NCBI RefSeq assembly: GCF_014649035.1
Contig: NZ_BMSG01000034.1
Coordinates: 1 to 64,000, forward strand
Reading direction: 5' to 3'
DNA: 64,000 nucleotides
Source: Streptomyces sindenensis
GTDB taxonomy: Bacteria > Actinomycetota > Actinomycetes > Streptomycetales > Streptomycetaceae
A program made the translations under genes and the position numbers. Below the pieces are notes generated by a model. That model did no database searches. It saw only the letters and a program-made list of their open reading frames with translations, and was not told the origin of the DNA. How positions within the stretch are numbered: position 1 is the first letter of the stretch; the number at the start of each line of letters is the position of its first letter. This document shows, piece by piece, positions 1 to 8,350 of the stretch.

Positions 1-41
1 TCCTTCCAGGCCGCTTCTCAGCAAGCCAGGTCAGGTGTCAC

Positions 42-1262
42 TCATCCGTGCAGCAGTCCCAGCCTTTGGGCGTAGCCGCGAAGAATCTCGTCGCTAGCAC
101 GGAGCTTCTGGCCGGGCCGTTTCGGCTTCGGTGTGGAGTACTTGCCCGTGGTGGCTTCTGAGCGGCTGCCCGTGGGAGGAGAAGCGGCCATTCGCGGGCG
201 GGCAGGATCCGGGCTGGAGAGGGCGGTGAGACCCGGGCGAGCGCCGGGGCCGGGTGCCTCGTCGCCCGGCTCTGAAGGGTGTGGGCAGGGCTGCTTCTGC
301 ACCCGATCACCGCCAACATTCGCCCGCTCGACGGCCTCCGCGCGAGAGCGGTCGGGCTGTGCTGCGGGCGGGCTGGCGGGCTGCCCGGAGGGCGGGGTCC
401 AACGTCCGGGCAGGTCGATGGTGGCCAGATCAGCTGCCTGACGGCGGGTGGCGAGCTGGCGGAGCAGCCGCTCATTGCGGAGCGGGTCGGCATCGACACC
501 CGAGCGGGCGAGGGCCTTGGACAGACGACGCACGGTGCGACGGCCCCTCCATCCAGTGCGTTGCGCGGGCGGCATCTCAGCGAGACGGGCGGCCAGTGCG
601 ACGGCCCGGCGCGTGGCCCGGTCGTGAATGATCTGGGCGGCGCCTTGGTCTCGCTCGGCGATCCCTAGGCGGGCGAGCAGCCGCTCGCGGGCTTGCCGGC
701 TGAGGACGGCTGCGAGACCGCGGGAGGCGGAGTCGGGTGTGTGCTGGCGCAGCTCGATGCCCATGGCCAGGTGCCACAACACTGCGGCCATTACCGGGCC
801 TGTGAAGGCGCGCACGGTGCCCCCGACGGGGCCGGACTCGGCGTACGCGGGGATGGCCTGCACCGTGGTGATGACCCAGACCAGGACTCCGGGCAGGCCG
901 GCCGCGTTCCTCGGCCCGTGCAGGTTCTGGCGGGCCATCAGTGCCATCGAGAACAGGGCGAGCTCAGCGGCTGCGAACATCACGGCGCGTTCGGCGGTAT
1001 CGCGCATGTCGAGGTGGTGGGCGGCGAACCGCCAGCTCGTGTCGGCACTGTAGGCAGTGCACACGAATGCCGCCACGGCAGCTGTGACGACTGCTGCCGA
1101 AGGCGTCCGCTTCGGATCACGGGCGGGACGACGGCTGCGCCGGGTCCTCATGCCCGCAAGAAGCGCCGAGGCGGCGACGGCCAAGACGATCACGGCGAGG
1201 AGCGGGCTGTCGGCGTTCGGGAGCGAGATGGTGGCGAGCGTTTCGGGTATTGCGGGGCGCAT
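42..1262 (-). CDS. DUF2637-like membrane protein of integrative element (Spd-like)
   Basis: The 406-aa product has five hydrophobic segments in its first 170 residues (about 21-38, 57-74, 93-110, 123-141 and 153-170). A basic cytoplasmic-looking region follows, then a low-complexity Pro/Ser/Arg tail. This architecture resembles the DUF2637 or spread-type membrane proteins carried by Streptomyces integrative and conjugative elements and plasmids, which are thought to act in intramycelial plasmid spread. That role is inferred from family and context, not from a catalytic motif. The start is the ATG at 1262; a GGAG lies about 11 bases upstream. It is transcribed in the same direction as the helicase-like gene at 1515-3032, with a repeat-rich 252-bp gap between them. 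The rest of the element presumably continues beyond the left window edge. Confidence 0.7.
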   Translation of the reverse strand: MRPAIPETLATISLPNADSPLLAVIVLAVAASALLAGMRTRRSRRPARDPKRTPSAAVVTAAVAAFVCTAYSADTSWRFAAHHLDMRDTAERAVMFAAAELALFSMALMARQNLHGPRNAAGLPGVLVWVITTVQAIPAYAESGPVGGTVRAFTGPVMAAVLWHLAMGIELRQHTPDSASRGLAAVLSRQARERLLARLGIAERDQGAAQIIHDRATRRAVALAARLAEMPPAQRTGWRGRRTVRRLSKALARSGVDADPLRNERLLRQLATRRQAADLATIDLPGRWTPPSGQPASPPAAQPDRSRAEAVERANVGGDRVQKQPCPHPSEPGDEAPGPGARPGLTALSSPDPARPRMAASPPTGSRSEATTGKYSTPKPKRPGQKLRASDEILRGYAQRLGLLHG

Positions 1263-1294
1263 GTACGGGGCTACTCCGTGACAGGGCAGGGAAG

Positions 1295-1493
1295 ACGATC
1301 ACGGCGTTCACGGAGGGGGCGTACACGCGGGCCCCCTTCTAAAGGGGGGCCCGCGCGTGATCGCTCGGGCGTGTGAGCCTCGTGAACGCTCGCGTGATCG
1401 CTTGACCTGCGGTTTTTCTGTGAGCGTGTGCGCTGTGAGCGGTCCACGACGGTCAGCGGCTGTGGGGGCCGCGTGTACGGTCGCGTGAACGCT
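1295..1493. repeat. Iteron-like repeats, consensus GCGTGAWCGCT
   Basis: Exact GCGTGATCGCT or GCGTGAACGCT copies lie at 1355-1365, 1392-1402 and 1483-1493, and a 10/11 copy at 1380-1390. Two more diverged copies sit in inverted orientation at 1295-1305 and 1304-1314. The unit is nearly self-complementary (GCG-TGAWC-GC). The cluster fills the gap between the membrane-protein gene and the helicase-like gene. It could be replication iterons, a regulator binding array or a transfer locus; the sequence does not decide. Confidence 0.6.
1326..1355. terminator. Perfect 11-bp stem hairpin downstream of the helicase-like gene
   Basis: CGCGGGCCCCC at 1326-1336 pairs with GGGGGCCCGCG at 1345-1355 around an 8-nt loop. 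It lies between the end of the 1515-3032 gene and the start of the 42-1262 gene, both on the minus strand, so it may terminate or attenuate transcription. There is no T-tract. Confidence 0.5.
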
Positions 1494-1514
1494 CCGGCAG
1501 GGTCGGGGCGGGAT

Positions 1515-3032
1515 TCAGCCCACGGAGATGAGGTGGCGAGCGGAGGCGTAGTAGCGGGCCTGCTGGCCGCCTCCGGCCCCTCCAGCGATGCCGTTGGTCT
1601 TGGTGGCAAGGCTGCTGTCGACGAGCCGGCTGAGATGGCGTCGTGCCTTCTCGACATCGGCTCGCTCGGGATCGCCACCGACGAGGATGGTGGCCAGTTC
1701 GCGTGCGGTCAGCCCGCCCGGGGCGTTCCGCAGCAGGACGGCGGGGTCCTTGGTGGGGTCGACGGTGGTGGTCCCACGTACATGGTCGTGGGTGACATCC
1801 AGGGGGCCGACTTCGCCGGTGGGCGTCTTGAGGTGATGCAGAGTCACCGCAGGGTCGCCCGCCCTGCCGGTGACGAACAGGACGCTGCCCGCGCCGGCGG
1901 TGAACCAGGTGGACCCGTAGACCTGGTCCAGGCTGGGGCGCTGACCGCGTGGCGCGTCGGCGGTCGCCTTGCGCTGGTGGTGCAGTTCCAGGATCTCCAC
2001 CCCGTTGCGCAGAGCGCGCATACGGGCGTTATGGAAGGCGACCGCGAGGCTGTCGTCGACCATCGTGCTGACCGCGTCCTTGAGGCTGTCGATCACGATG
2101 GTGTCGGCTTGGTGGGCGGCGGCGAGGTCGGCGAGGAGGTCGGGTTCCTTGTCGAGGGTGGTGGGCAGCGGGCCCTCCCAGACCACGAGCCGCTCGCGGA
2201 GGATCTTCTCGTCGGTGGGGAAGACGCGGCGGGCCATGGCCTTGGCGATCTGTTTGGGGCGATCCATCGCCAGGTAGAGCACGCGCCTGCTGGGAGCGAC
2301 AGGCATCTCCAGGACGGTTTCCGTCAGGCCGAGGCGGGCGAAGATCACCTGATGGGCCAGCGTCGTCTTGCCGACGCCCGGAGCGCCGACGATCATCAGG
2401 CTCTCGCCTGGGGCCCAGACGGTCTTCTCGCCCGTGCCCCACAAGGGCTGGGCGTTTGCGCCGCTCTCTTTGACGAACGACCATCCGTCGGTGGCGAAGC
2501 GGGACAGCCGCCCCTGTCCCGATGCGAGCGCGCGTTCTCGTTCGGCGCGTACTTCCGTCTCGACCTCGCTGCGGATCGCCTCGGGATCGGCGCCGGGCTC
2601 CCGGACCCGCTGGAGTGTGCGCACGGCTGAGGCTCCAAGGCGGCGCAGGTCCGCCTTGGCGCGGACGATCTCCGAGTGGTACTCCGCGCTGCTAGTGCCG
2701 TAGGGGGCATCGGCGAGCTGGGACACGTAGACGGGGCCGCCCACGCGCTGCAGCTCGCCCTGCTGCTGGAGGAGCTCGGTGAGGACGATCGGGTCGGTCG
2801 GCTTGTCCTCGCGATGCTGCGCGAGGAGCGCGCGCCAGATGGTCTCGTGCGCGGGCCGGTAGAAGGCGTCATCGCCGAGGATGGGCCTGACCGCGGCGAT
2901 GATGTCGGGTTTGTGCATGCAGGCGCCGAGGACCGCGCACTCGGCGTCCAGGTTAAACGGTTGCTCCGTCGGGGTGGAGCCTTCGTCGAAGCGGGATGGC
3001 GTCTGGGAGGGCAGGGTCGTACCCTGGTTCAC
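1515..3032 (-). CDS. DnaB-like replicative helicase/AAA ATPase of integrative element
   Basis: The N-terminal third resembles the DnaB helicase N-terminal domain (a FNLDAECAVLGACM-type opening, then the alpha-helical 'YxxxH..I' pattern). A RecA-like ATPase core follows, with Walker A GAPGVGKTT and a Walker B-like stretch ending IVIDSLKD. The C-terminus looks like a winged helix. The preferred start is GTG 3032, giving 505 aa, because GAGGAG sits 5-7 bases upstream; reading further upstream adds a low-complexity non-conserved extension. Such proteins act in replication or maintenance of Streptomyces integrative elements. A partner primase or initiator is not visible and may lie left of the window. 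It is divergent from the XRE regulator at 3309. Confidence 0.75.
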   Translation of the reverse strand: MNQGTTLPSQTPSRFDEGSTPTEQPFNLDAECAVLGACMHKPDIIAAVRPILGDDAFYRPAHETIWRALLAQHREDKPTDPIVLTELLQQQGELQRVGGPVYVSQLADAPYGTSSAEYHSEIVRAKADLRRLGASAVRTLQRVREPGADPEAIRSEVETEVRAERERALASGQGRLSRFATDGWSFVKESGANAQPLWGTGEKTVWAPGESLMIVGAPGVGKTTLAHQVIFARLGLTETVLEMPVAPSRRVLYLAMDRPKQIAKAMARRVFPTDEKILRERLVVWEGPLPTTLDKEPDLLADLAAAHQADTIVIDSLKDAVSTMVDDSLAVAFHNARMRALRNGVEILELHHQRKATADAPRGQRPSLDQVYGSTWFTAGAGSVLFVTGRAGDPAVTLHHLKTPTGEVGPLDVTHDHVRGTTTVDPTKDPAVLLRNAPGGLTARELATILVGGDPERADVEKARRHLSRLVDSSLATKTNGIAGGAGGGQQARYYASARHLISVG

Positions 3033-3127
3033 GGAGCTCCTCACCCGGCAGGCCATACGGGGCGGCAACCCCGGCCTCCGGTTTCGATCGTTCAGGGATG
3101 GATGGTTGTGCGGTGGAGCCTCTACTT

Positions 3128-3156
3128 CGGCCCCGGTGTTCGTAGCACCGGGGCCG
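3128..3156. repeat. Inverted repeat in divergent intergenic region
   Basis: CGGCCCCGGTG (3128-3138) and CACCGGGGCCG (3146-3156) form a perfect 11-bp stem with a 7-nt loop. It lies 5' of both divergent genes, so it is more likely a leader structure or operator than a terminator. Confidence 0.5.
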
Positions 3157-3240
3157 CTTGCGTGTGCGGTTCCGTCCGTCGCTGTACGGCGGAGTACGAC
3201 CATAGCCGAGATTTTCGGCAACGCAATGCCTTGCATTTCA

Positions 3241-3266
3241 ATCCGCAACGATGTTTAGTTGCGGAT
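3241..3266. promoter_or_regulatory. Candidate operator of the XRE regulator
   Basis: ATCCGCAAC (3241-3249) and GTTGCGGAT (3258-3266) form a perfect 9-bp inverted repeat with an AT-rich 8-bp spacer. It ends 43 bases before the GTG of the HTH gene and sits in the shared divergent promoter region. That is a typical place for autoregulation and for control of the helicase-like gene. The assignment is inferred from position and symmetry. Confidence 0.5.
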
Positions 3267-3308
3267 GCTGGTTCGATCGGATCTGTCGTCGTGGGAAGGG
3301 AGGCGCGA

Positions 3309-3848
3309 GTGAGTGGTGAGGAAGGCGCGGAGCGCGCCGGCCCAGGCCGACCGGTGCCGGAAGACCACGTCGCCGCACGCGTCAAGCTGGAACGCGAGGT
3401 CCGCGGTTGGAGCACGGTGAAGCTCGCCGAGGAGATGGCCGCTGTCGGTCATCCGATCAACCAATCCGCGATCTGGCGCATCGAGAGCGGCAAGCCGCGT
3501 CGCAGGGTCAACCTCGACGAGGCGCTCGGCTTCTGCAAGGTCTTCGACCTCACCATGCAGGACCTGACCGGACCGCCGGACGAGCTGGCCACGCCCCGCA
3601 TCCGCCAGCTCGCGCACGAGTACGTGCAGATGACGTTGGAGTACCGCCAACTGCGGGCGGCGATCGACCGGAACCAGATGCACCTGCATGAGATCGATGT
3701 CGAACTCAACGCCTACGGTGACAAGGGTCCTGAGCAGAGAGGGCAGGTCGACGAACTTCTCCGGCTCGAAGAACGGACCCAGCAGAGGAATCTGCACCCG
3801 TCCCGAGCGCATCTGAGAAACCAGAACCCGCCACCAGCCGGCGAGTAG
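3309..3848 (+). CDS. XRE-family helix-turn-helix regulator
   Basis: The 179-aa protein has an N-terminal HTH_3 domain at about residues 20-80, with the pattern 'R...GWS...LA.EM...G....QS.IWRIE.GKPRR..NLDEAL'. A helical C-terminal half of unknown function follows. The GTG at 3309 has GGGAAGGGAGG just upstream and fits the start of similarity. It is divergent from the DnaB-like gene and upstream of xis-int, and the inverted repeat at 3241-3266 is its plausible operator. It probably controls replication and excision of the element, but nothing in the sequence shows whether it activates or represses. Confidence 0.8.
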   Translation: MSGEEGAERAGPGRPVPEDHVAARVKLEREVRGWSTVKLAEEMAAVGHPINQSAIWRIESGKPRRRVNLDEALGFCKVFDLTMQDLTGPPDELATPRIRQLAHEYVQMTLEYRQLRAAIDRNQMHLHEIDVELNAYGDKGPEQRGQVDELLRLEERTQQRNLHPSRAHLRNQNPPPAGE

Positions 3849-4024
3849 CCGACCACTGTCCTATCTGCGGCGCTACGAACGCCGAGTAGCCCCACGCACG
3901 GCGAACTGCCTGCCATCGTCGACTACCATCCACCGCCCCATCCATCCCTGAACGACGCCACCGGCCAGGCCGACGGGAGTTGCCGCTCCCGCGACGCCGC
4001 ACGGCCGACGCGAGGAGCACCCCC

Positions 4025-4321
4025 ATGCCGCAGCCCGGCCTGCCCATTTCCCAGATAGCCCAGCTTCTGGATGTCCCCGAAGACGCCCTGCGTACTCTGA
4101 TAGCCGAGCGCCGCCCCACTGGCGACACGACTCTCGTCGCTCTCACTGTCTCTGAGGCCGCCCGGCGAATCGGCGTCGGCCGTACCAAGCTCTACGAGTA
4201 CGTCTCCTCCGGCGAGATCGCTTCCGTCAAGATCGGGAGTCTGCGCCGCATCCCAGCTGAAGCAGTGAACGAGTTCTTGGCCCGCCGCCTGTCGGCGACC
4301 GACTTCGGGGCCGCCGCGTGA
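4025..4321 (+). CDS. xis: Excisionase (helix-turn-helix/MerR-like DNA-binding)
   Basis: The 98-aa product has a C-terminal excisionase HTH_17 motif: 'LTVSEAARRIGVGRTKLYEYVSSGEI..VKIGSLRRIP..AVNEFL'. An N-terminal helical segment also looks like a short DNA-binding region. ATG 4025 is chosen because GAGGAG lies just upstream; an upstream in-frame ATG at 3980 would add 15 basic residues. The stop overlaps the integrase GTG by 4 bp (GTGA), so the two are translationally coupled as in many actinobacterial elements. Its expected role is directing integrase-mediated excision of the element from its chromosomal attachment site. Confidence 0.85.
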   Translation: MPQPGLPISQIAQLLDVPEDALRTLIAERRPTGDTTLVALTVSEAARRIGVGRTKLYEYVSSGEIASVKIGSLRRIPAEAVNEFLARRLSATDFGAAA

Positions 4322-6084
4322 CTCGCGCATCCGAATCGAAGTCCCGCCAGCCCAACGGAGCCTCGTCCATCTACCTCGGCAAGGACGGCCGCTGGCACGG
4401 CCGCGTCACCGTCGGTGTCAAGGACGACGGCACCCCTGACCGTCGCCACGTCAGCCGGAAGACCCGTACCGAGGTCACCAAGGTCGTCCGCGAGCTGGAG
4501 CGACAGCGTGACACAGGCGCCGTCCGCAAGGCCGGCCAGTGGTGGACCGTGAAGACCTGGCTCACCCACTGGGTCGAGAACATCGCAGCGCCGAACGTCT
4601 CCGAGAACACCATCGACGGCTACCGGGTCGCGGTGAACCATCACCTCGTCCCCGGCCTCGGCGCCCACCGCCTGGAGAAGCTGGAGCCGGAGCACCTGGA
4701 GCGCTTCTACAGGAAGATGCAGGAGACCGGCAGCGCCGCCGGCACTGCCCACCAGGTGCACCGCACCCTCCGTGCCGCGCTCAACGAAGCCGTGCGCCGT
4801 GGGCACGCCGTCCGGAACCCGGCGACGATCGCGAAAGCCCCGCGCCTCGAAGAGGACGAAGTCGAGCCGTACTCGGTTGAGGAGGTCCAACGCCTCCTGG
4901 CGGAGGCGGGGAAGCGCCGCAACGAGGCTCGCTGGGTCATCGCCTTGGCGCTCGGACTCCGTCAGGGCGAGGTCCTCGGCATGCAGTGGACCGACATCGA
5001 CTTCGAGCTCGGAGTCATCCGTGTCCGACGAGGCCGCCTACGGCCCCGCTACGAGCACGGCTGCGGTAAACGCTGCGGGCGCAAGCCCGGCTACTGCCCG
5101 CAGAAGATCAACGTTCGGCGCGAGACCAAGAGCGTGAAGTCACGAGCCGGTCAGCGGCCCATCGGCGTTCCGGACGAGCTGATGGCTCTGCTCCGACGGC
5201 ACAAGGAGCAGCAGGGCCGAGAGTGCGCTCTCGCTCGTGACCTCTGGACGGAGAAGGGATATGTCTTCACCTCGCCGGTCGGCGAACCCCTGAACCCGAA
5301 CACCGACTTCCACCGGTGGAAGGACCTGCTGAAGGCTGCGGGGGTTCGCGACGGCCGCCTTCACGACGCCCGACACACGGCGGCCACGGTCCTGCTCATC
5401 CTCGGGATCTCCGACGCCGTCGTCGACGGCATCATGGGCTGGGAGCCCGGCAAGTCCGCACGGATGCGCCGCCGTTACCAGCACATGACCGGCCCCGTCC
5501 TGAAGCAGACCGCCGCCAAGGTCGGAGCGCTGCTCTGGACCGTGCCCGCGGACGTGTCGGTGGAGGCCAGCTCCAGTGCCGCCTTGCGCTCCGCCTCTGC
5601 CTCGGTCGACTCAGCTCTCTACCTCGCCAACCTCGGCGGCCGACGCTTGGCCTTCGCCGCCCGTGAGCACGCGGAGCGAGTGGTTGCCCAGTGGAGCGAG
5701 GATCGGCCAGGCCAAGCCGCTCAGGTTGAGGAGATAGGGCGGGCGCAGTGGGAGGCCGAGGCAGGCGGCGGAGCCCAGCCCATCCGTCACGAGGTTCCCG
5801 ACCGCCGGATGGTGCACCACGCTCATGCCGTGTTTCTGACGGGAGGAGAACGGCTCAACGTCGGGAGTCCTGCCCGATGGTCGACATGGGCCTGGGACTT
5901 CGAGCCCGATCTGTACACGGACCTGCCAGTCCGCTGGCACACTTCTCGTCGGCCAGGCCAGGAGATTGAGGCCCATGTGCGTGGCACGGACGAGAACGCG
6001 GTCTCGTCGGCCTACGGGGAGGCGTGCGCACAGGCTGTGGACCGGGCGCGTAATCCCACCACGTACGGCGATGGGCAGAGTTAG
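4318..6084 (+). CDS. int: Tyrosine site-specific integrase with unusual C-terminal extension
   Basis: The N-terminal region resembles an AP2-like arm-binding domain and the following SAM-like core-binding domain ('WLTHWVENIA...TIDGYRVAVNHHLVPGLG'). The catalytic domain has the first Arg in 'GLRQGEVLGMQW', a Cys-containing insert typical of Streptomyces integrases, 'LHDARHTAAT' for HxxR, and the nucleophile Tyr387 in 'RRRYQHM'. Integrases of this group usually end some 30-60 residues after the Tyr. This one continues about 200 residues to 588 aa, and the last ~160 match no domain I recognise. The gene overlaps xis by 4 bp. The extension could be a fusion, a frameshift artefact or drift. Confidence 0.9.
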   Translation: MTRASESKSRQPNGASSIYLGKDGRWHGRVTVGVKDDGTPDRRHVSRKTRTEVTKVVRELERQRDTGAVRKAGQWWTVKTWLTHWVENIAAPNVSENTIDGYRVAVNHHLVPGLGAHRLEKLEPEHLERFYRKMQETGSAAGTAHQVHRTLRAALNEAVRRGHAVRNPATIAKAPRLEEDEVEPYSVEEVQRLLAEAGKRRNEARWVIALALGLRQGEVLGMQWTDIDFELGVIRVRRGRLRPRYEHGCGKRCGRKPGYCPQKINVRRETKSVKSRAGQRPIGVPDELMALLRRHKEQQGRECALARDLWTEKGYVFTSPVGEPLNPNTDFHRWKDLLKAAGVRDGRLHDARHTAATVLLILGISDAVVDGIMGWEPGKSARMRRRYQHMTGPVLKQTAAKVGALLWTVPADVSVEASSSAALRSASASVDSALYLANLGGRRLAFAAREHAERVVAQWSEDRPGQAAQVEEIGRAQWEAEAGGGAQPIRHEVPDRRMVHHAHAVFLTGGERLNVGSPARWSTWAWDFEPDLYTDLPVRWHTSRRPGQEIEAHVRGTDENAVSSAYGEACAQAVDRARNPTTYGDGQS

Positions 6085-6139
6085 CGGCCCGCAGCGCGGA
6101 AGAACGCGTTGCGGAGGAGAGCGATGGAGGCCCTACGGC

Positions 6140-6652
6140 ATGAAGTACAAGAACGAAGCCGAGATCATGCGCGCGCTCGGGATCGACACCTGGAGGCATC
6201 TCTCCAAGGAGAAAGCGGTCAAGTTCGCGGCCATGATGCCTGACATGGACACCGAAGTGGCCATGAAGATTGTCGAACAGTTCCCCGAGTTCAGGAAGTT
6301 CGCCACGGATGCCTTCGGAGCCATCGAGAAGGCCCACGAGGCCACTCTCGCCGACGGCAGGCATAGCCTGGATCAGGTCTACCAGACCCTCCGGGAGAAC
6401 CGGGTGATCTTCGAGCGAGAACTCCACAGAGGCGACCTGACCTGGGAGCAGAGGAAGCACATCCTCGAACTCATTCAGGAAACGGCAAGACTTGCTTCTC
6501 AGAAGGACACTGAGCACAAGCGCCACATCGATGGTCTGCTGAAGAAGACCATGATCGGTGTCGGATCCGCGCTCGCCCTGGGTGTGGTCTTCGTCGGAGG
6601 CCGGATCCTGGCGCAGGGCAAGGAAGAACCCGACGACTCCGGGGAGTCGTGA
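6140..6652 (+). CDS. Small conserved-looking protein with C-terminal membrane segment
   Basis: The 170-aa product has a soluble, charged, helical N-terminal part ('ALGIDTWRHLSKEKAVKFAAMMPDMD...EQFPEFRKFA'). A probable coiled-coil stretch spans residues 65-130, and a single hydrophobic segment ('MIGVGSALALGVVFVGGRIL') at about 135-155 precedes an acidic tail. ATG 6140 has GGAGG nine bases upstream. I do not recognise a characterised family. It lies 55 bp after the integrase and 182 bp before the CD-NTase gene. It could be cargo in its own right, an accessory to the CBASS operon, or an element maintenance gene. The topology (cytoplasmic domain anchored by one helix) is at least compatible with a membrane-acting role. 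Confidence 0.7.
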   Translation: MKYKNEAEIMRALGIDTWRHLSKEKAVKFAAMMPDMDTEVAMKIVEQFPEFRKFATDAFGAIEKAHEATLADGRHSLDQVYQTLRENRVIFERELHRGDLTWEQRKHILELIQETARLASQKDTEHKRHIDGLLKKTMIGVGSALALGVVFVGGRILAQGKEEPDDSGES

Positions 6653-6834
6653 CCCGGTGGGCGGCGCCGGCCCGTGTTCTCGGTGACCGTCTCATGGACT
6701 GGGCCGCGCTGGGCTGTGCCCTTGCTGTGCGCGGGGGCATTGTCAGTGGTGTGCGTCAGACTCGGAACACGGCGCACACCCGTGTTGGCCGTCCGTCCAC
6801 GCCTCTCACTCCTCTGCACCCGCAAGGAACGGTC

Positions 6835-7887
6835 ATGGCACATCTGCACAAGCAGTTCGACGACCTGCTCACCCTGATCAATGTAGAACCCGACATTCTC
6901 GCGGCGACGCGCGAACGTCTCGTGTTGGCCCGCACGTTGGCTGAGAAGCACCCCGAGGGCCGTACGTCCTACAGCTCGGGTTCGATCCCCGTTGGCACCC
7001 ACGTTCAGCCGCACGGGGGAGCCGTCAGCGACGGGGACGGCGGGATCATCTTGGACCGTGTTCGGCACCCGGAGCTTGGTCCTGACGGCGAAGGGGAGGC
7101 CCCGCACGCCGTCACCGACGCACTCGTCGCGTTCATCGGTCCGAAGCTCCGCGACCCGGAGCGCACCCCGTCTTACCCCAAAGCGCGAGTTTGCAAGTCC
7201 CGGCGTGGCCTCAAGATTCATTTCGGTGCTCCGGTTAACGGCACGGATGTCACGGTTGATCTCATCGTGGCGCTGAGCCGCCGCGATGGGCGCGGACTAT
7301 GGATCCCCGACCTGGAGCAGGTCCAGGGCTCCAAGAAGGCATGGAGTGCCAGCGACCCCCAAGGCCACGTAGAGCTGTTGACTTCCGGCGCCGACGCCCT
7401 GCGGCGCACCCGGCGCCGCGCCATACGCATCCTCAAGGCGTGGAATGCACAGGCTGCGAAGCCAGGTTTTTCCTCGCACCAACTCTCCGTGTGGGCATAT
7501 GAGTTCGTTGAGCCGCGAATGGGCCTCGTCGGCGCGGTGTACGCGGTGCTCCGGGAGGCCGCCCTGCGCCTCCAGCGTGGCGAGCCGACCGAGGATCCGC
7601 GCTCCGTTTCGCCTGACCTCAAGCCGCTGATCCCAGACGCGGATGCGGAGAGGCGGCTGCGGGTCGCCGCTGACAAGCTCGCGAAGGCCATAGCCGATCC
7701 CGACGACATCGACACGGTGGCGGAGGTCTTGGAGCAGCTCTTCCCCAAGACGATGCGTGAACGAGAGCGTGCCTTCTCCGCCGCCTCCGCTCCCCTGAGC
7801 ACCACCGCCAGCCTCGGTCTCGCCGGCGCGAGTCTGCTCCTTCCGAAGACGCGTTCGTGGAGGGAAGACGTGTCCGTTGGGTGGTGA
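6835..7887 (+). CDS. CD-NTase (cGAS/DncV-like nucleotidyltransferase) of a CBASS operon
   Basis: The 350-aa product has the nucleotidyltransferase signature: Gly49-Ser50 in 'SSGSIPVGT', metal-binding Asp66 and Asp68 in 'SDGDGGIIL', and a third acid Asp142 in 'VTVDLIVAL'. The 'IPD......W..SDPQGH' block that follows is typical of bacterial CD-NTases linked to defence. These enzymes make cyclic oligonucleotides on phage infection to activate an effector; the product here cannot be read from sequence. ATG 6835 has AAGGA just upstream. It overlaps the E2-like gene by 11 bp. The C-terminus ends Val-Gly-Trp, not the bare Gly often seen in type II CD-NTases. Confidence 0.88.
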   Translation: MAHLHKQFDDLLTLINVEPDILAATRERLVLARTLAEKHPEGRTSYSSGSIPVGTHVQPHGGAVSDGDGGIILDRVRHPELGPDGEGEAPHAVTDALVAFIGPKLRDPERTPSYPKARVCKSRRGLKIHFGAPVNGTDVTVDLIVALSRRDGRGLWIPDLEQVQGSKKAWSASDPQGHVELLTSGADALRRTRRRAIRILKAWNAQAAKPGFSSHQLSVWAYEFVEPRMGLVGAVYAVLREAALRLQRGEPTEDPRSVSPDLKPLIPDADAERRLRVAADKLAKAIADPDDIDTVAEVLEQLFPKTMRERERAFSAASAPLSTTASLGLAGASLLLPKTRSWREDVSVGW

Positions 7888-8350
7888 CCGGCGTGCCGCG
7901 TGCCGTCCTTGGTTCGCCCGTCCCGTGGCCCGCGACAAGCTGTTGACCGAGATGCGCTCAACGGGGCTCGACGCGCGCGAGGTGGACAGGCCCACCGACT
8001 TCGCGTCCGGATTCACTGTCCAGGTCTACCCGCACGTGCAGATCCTGCCCTTGCATAGTCTCCGCATCGTCTTCGCTCCCGGCGATCCAGCATTCCCCCG
8101 CGTCCACGCACGTGGACCCGACTGCCCGGCCCACCGCAACCCCGATGGTTCCCTTTGCCTTTGGTACCCGAAGGACGCGTCCTCGCGCCGGTGGTCGCCC
8201 GGCGACGGCGGGCGACTCCTCGTCGCGATCATCGTCCGCCATCTGCGCTGGGAGTCTGCCTATCGCTCCACCGGCGTCTGGCCGGGCTTCGAAGCACCCC
8301 ATGGCCTCGGTTCACCGGGCCTCGACGAACAGGACCAAATAATTGGCTGA
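7877..8350 (+). CDS. E2-like ubiquitin-conjugation-type protein (type II-short CBASS)
   Basis: The diagnostic block is 'CPAHRNPDGSLCLWYPKD', followed by '.RW.PG...LL..II..HL.WES.YR.TG.WPG.E..HG'. His86 and Cys94 (numbered from TTG 7877) are the candidate catalytic pair. This is the pattern of E2-only proteins paired with CD-NTases in type II-short CBASS, where the E2 cysteine forms a thioester with, and primes, the CD-NTase. No E1 or JAB gene is present, which fits the short type. The start is uncertain: TTG 7877 overlaps the CD-NTase and follows a GGAGGGA about 12 bases upstream; GTG 7925 would give 141 aa without a clear ribosome site. Confidence 0.85.
   Translation: MGGDRRAACRPWFARPVARDKLLTEMRSTGLDAREVDRPTDFASGFTVQVYPHVQILPLHSLRIVFAPGDPAFPRVHARGPDCPAHRNPDGSLCLWYPKDASSRRWSPGDGGRLLVAIIVRHLRWESAYRSTGVWPGFEAPHGLGSPGLDEQDQIIG

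Noticed and set aside
4318..6084. Reading the integrase tail as a separate gene
   Set aside because: It is in frame with the integrase, has no stop in between and no own start signal; kept as one gene with an unusual extension.
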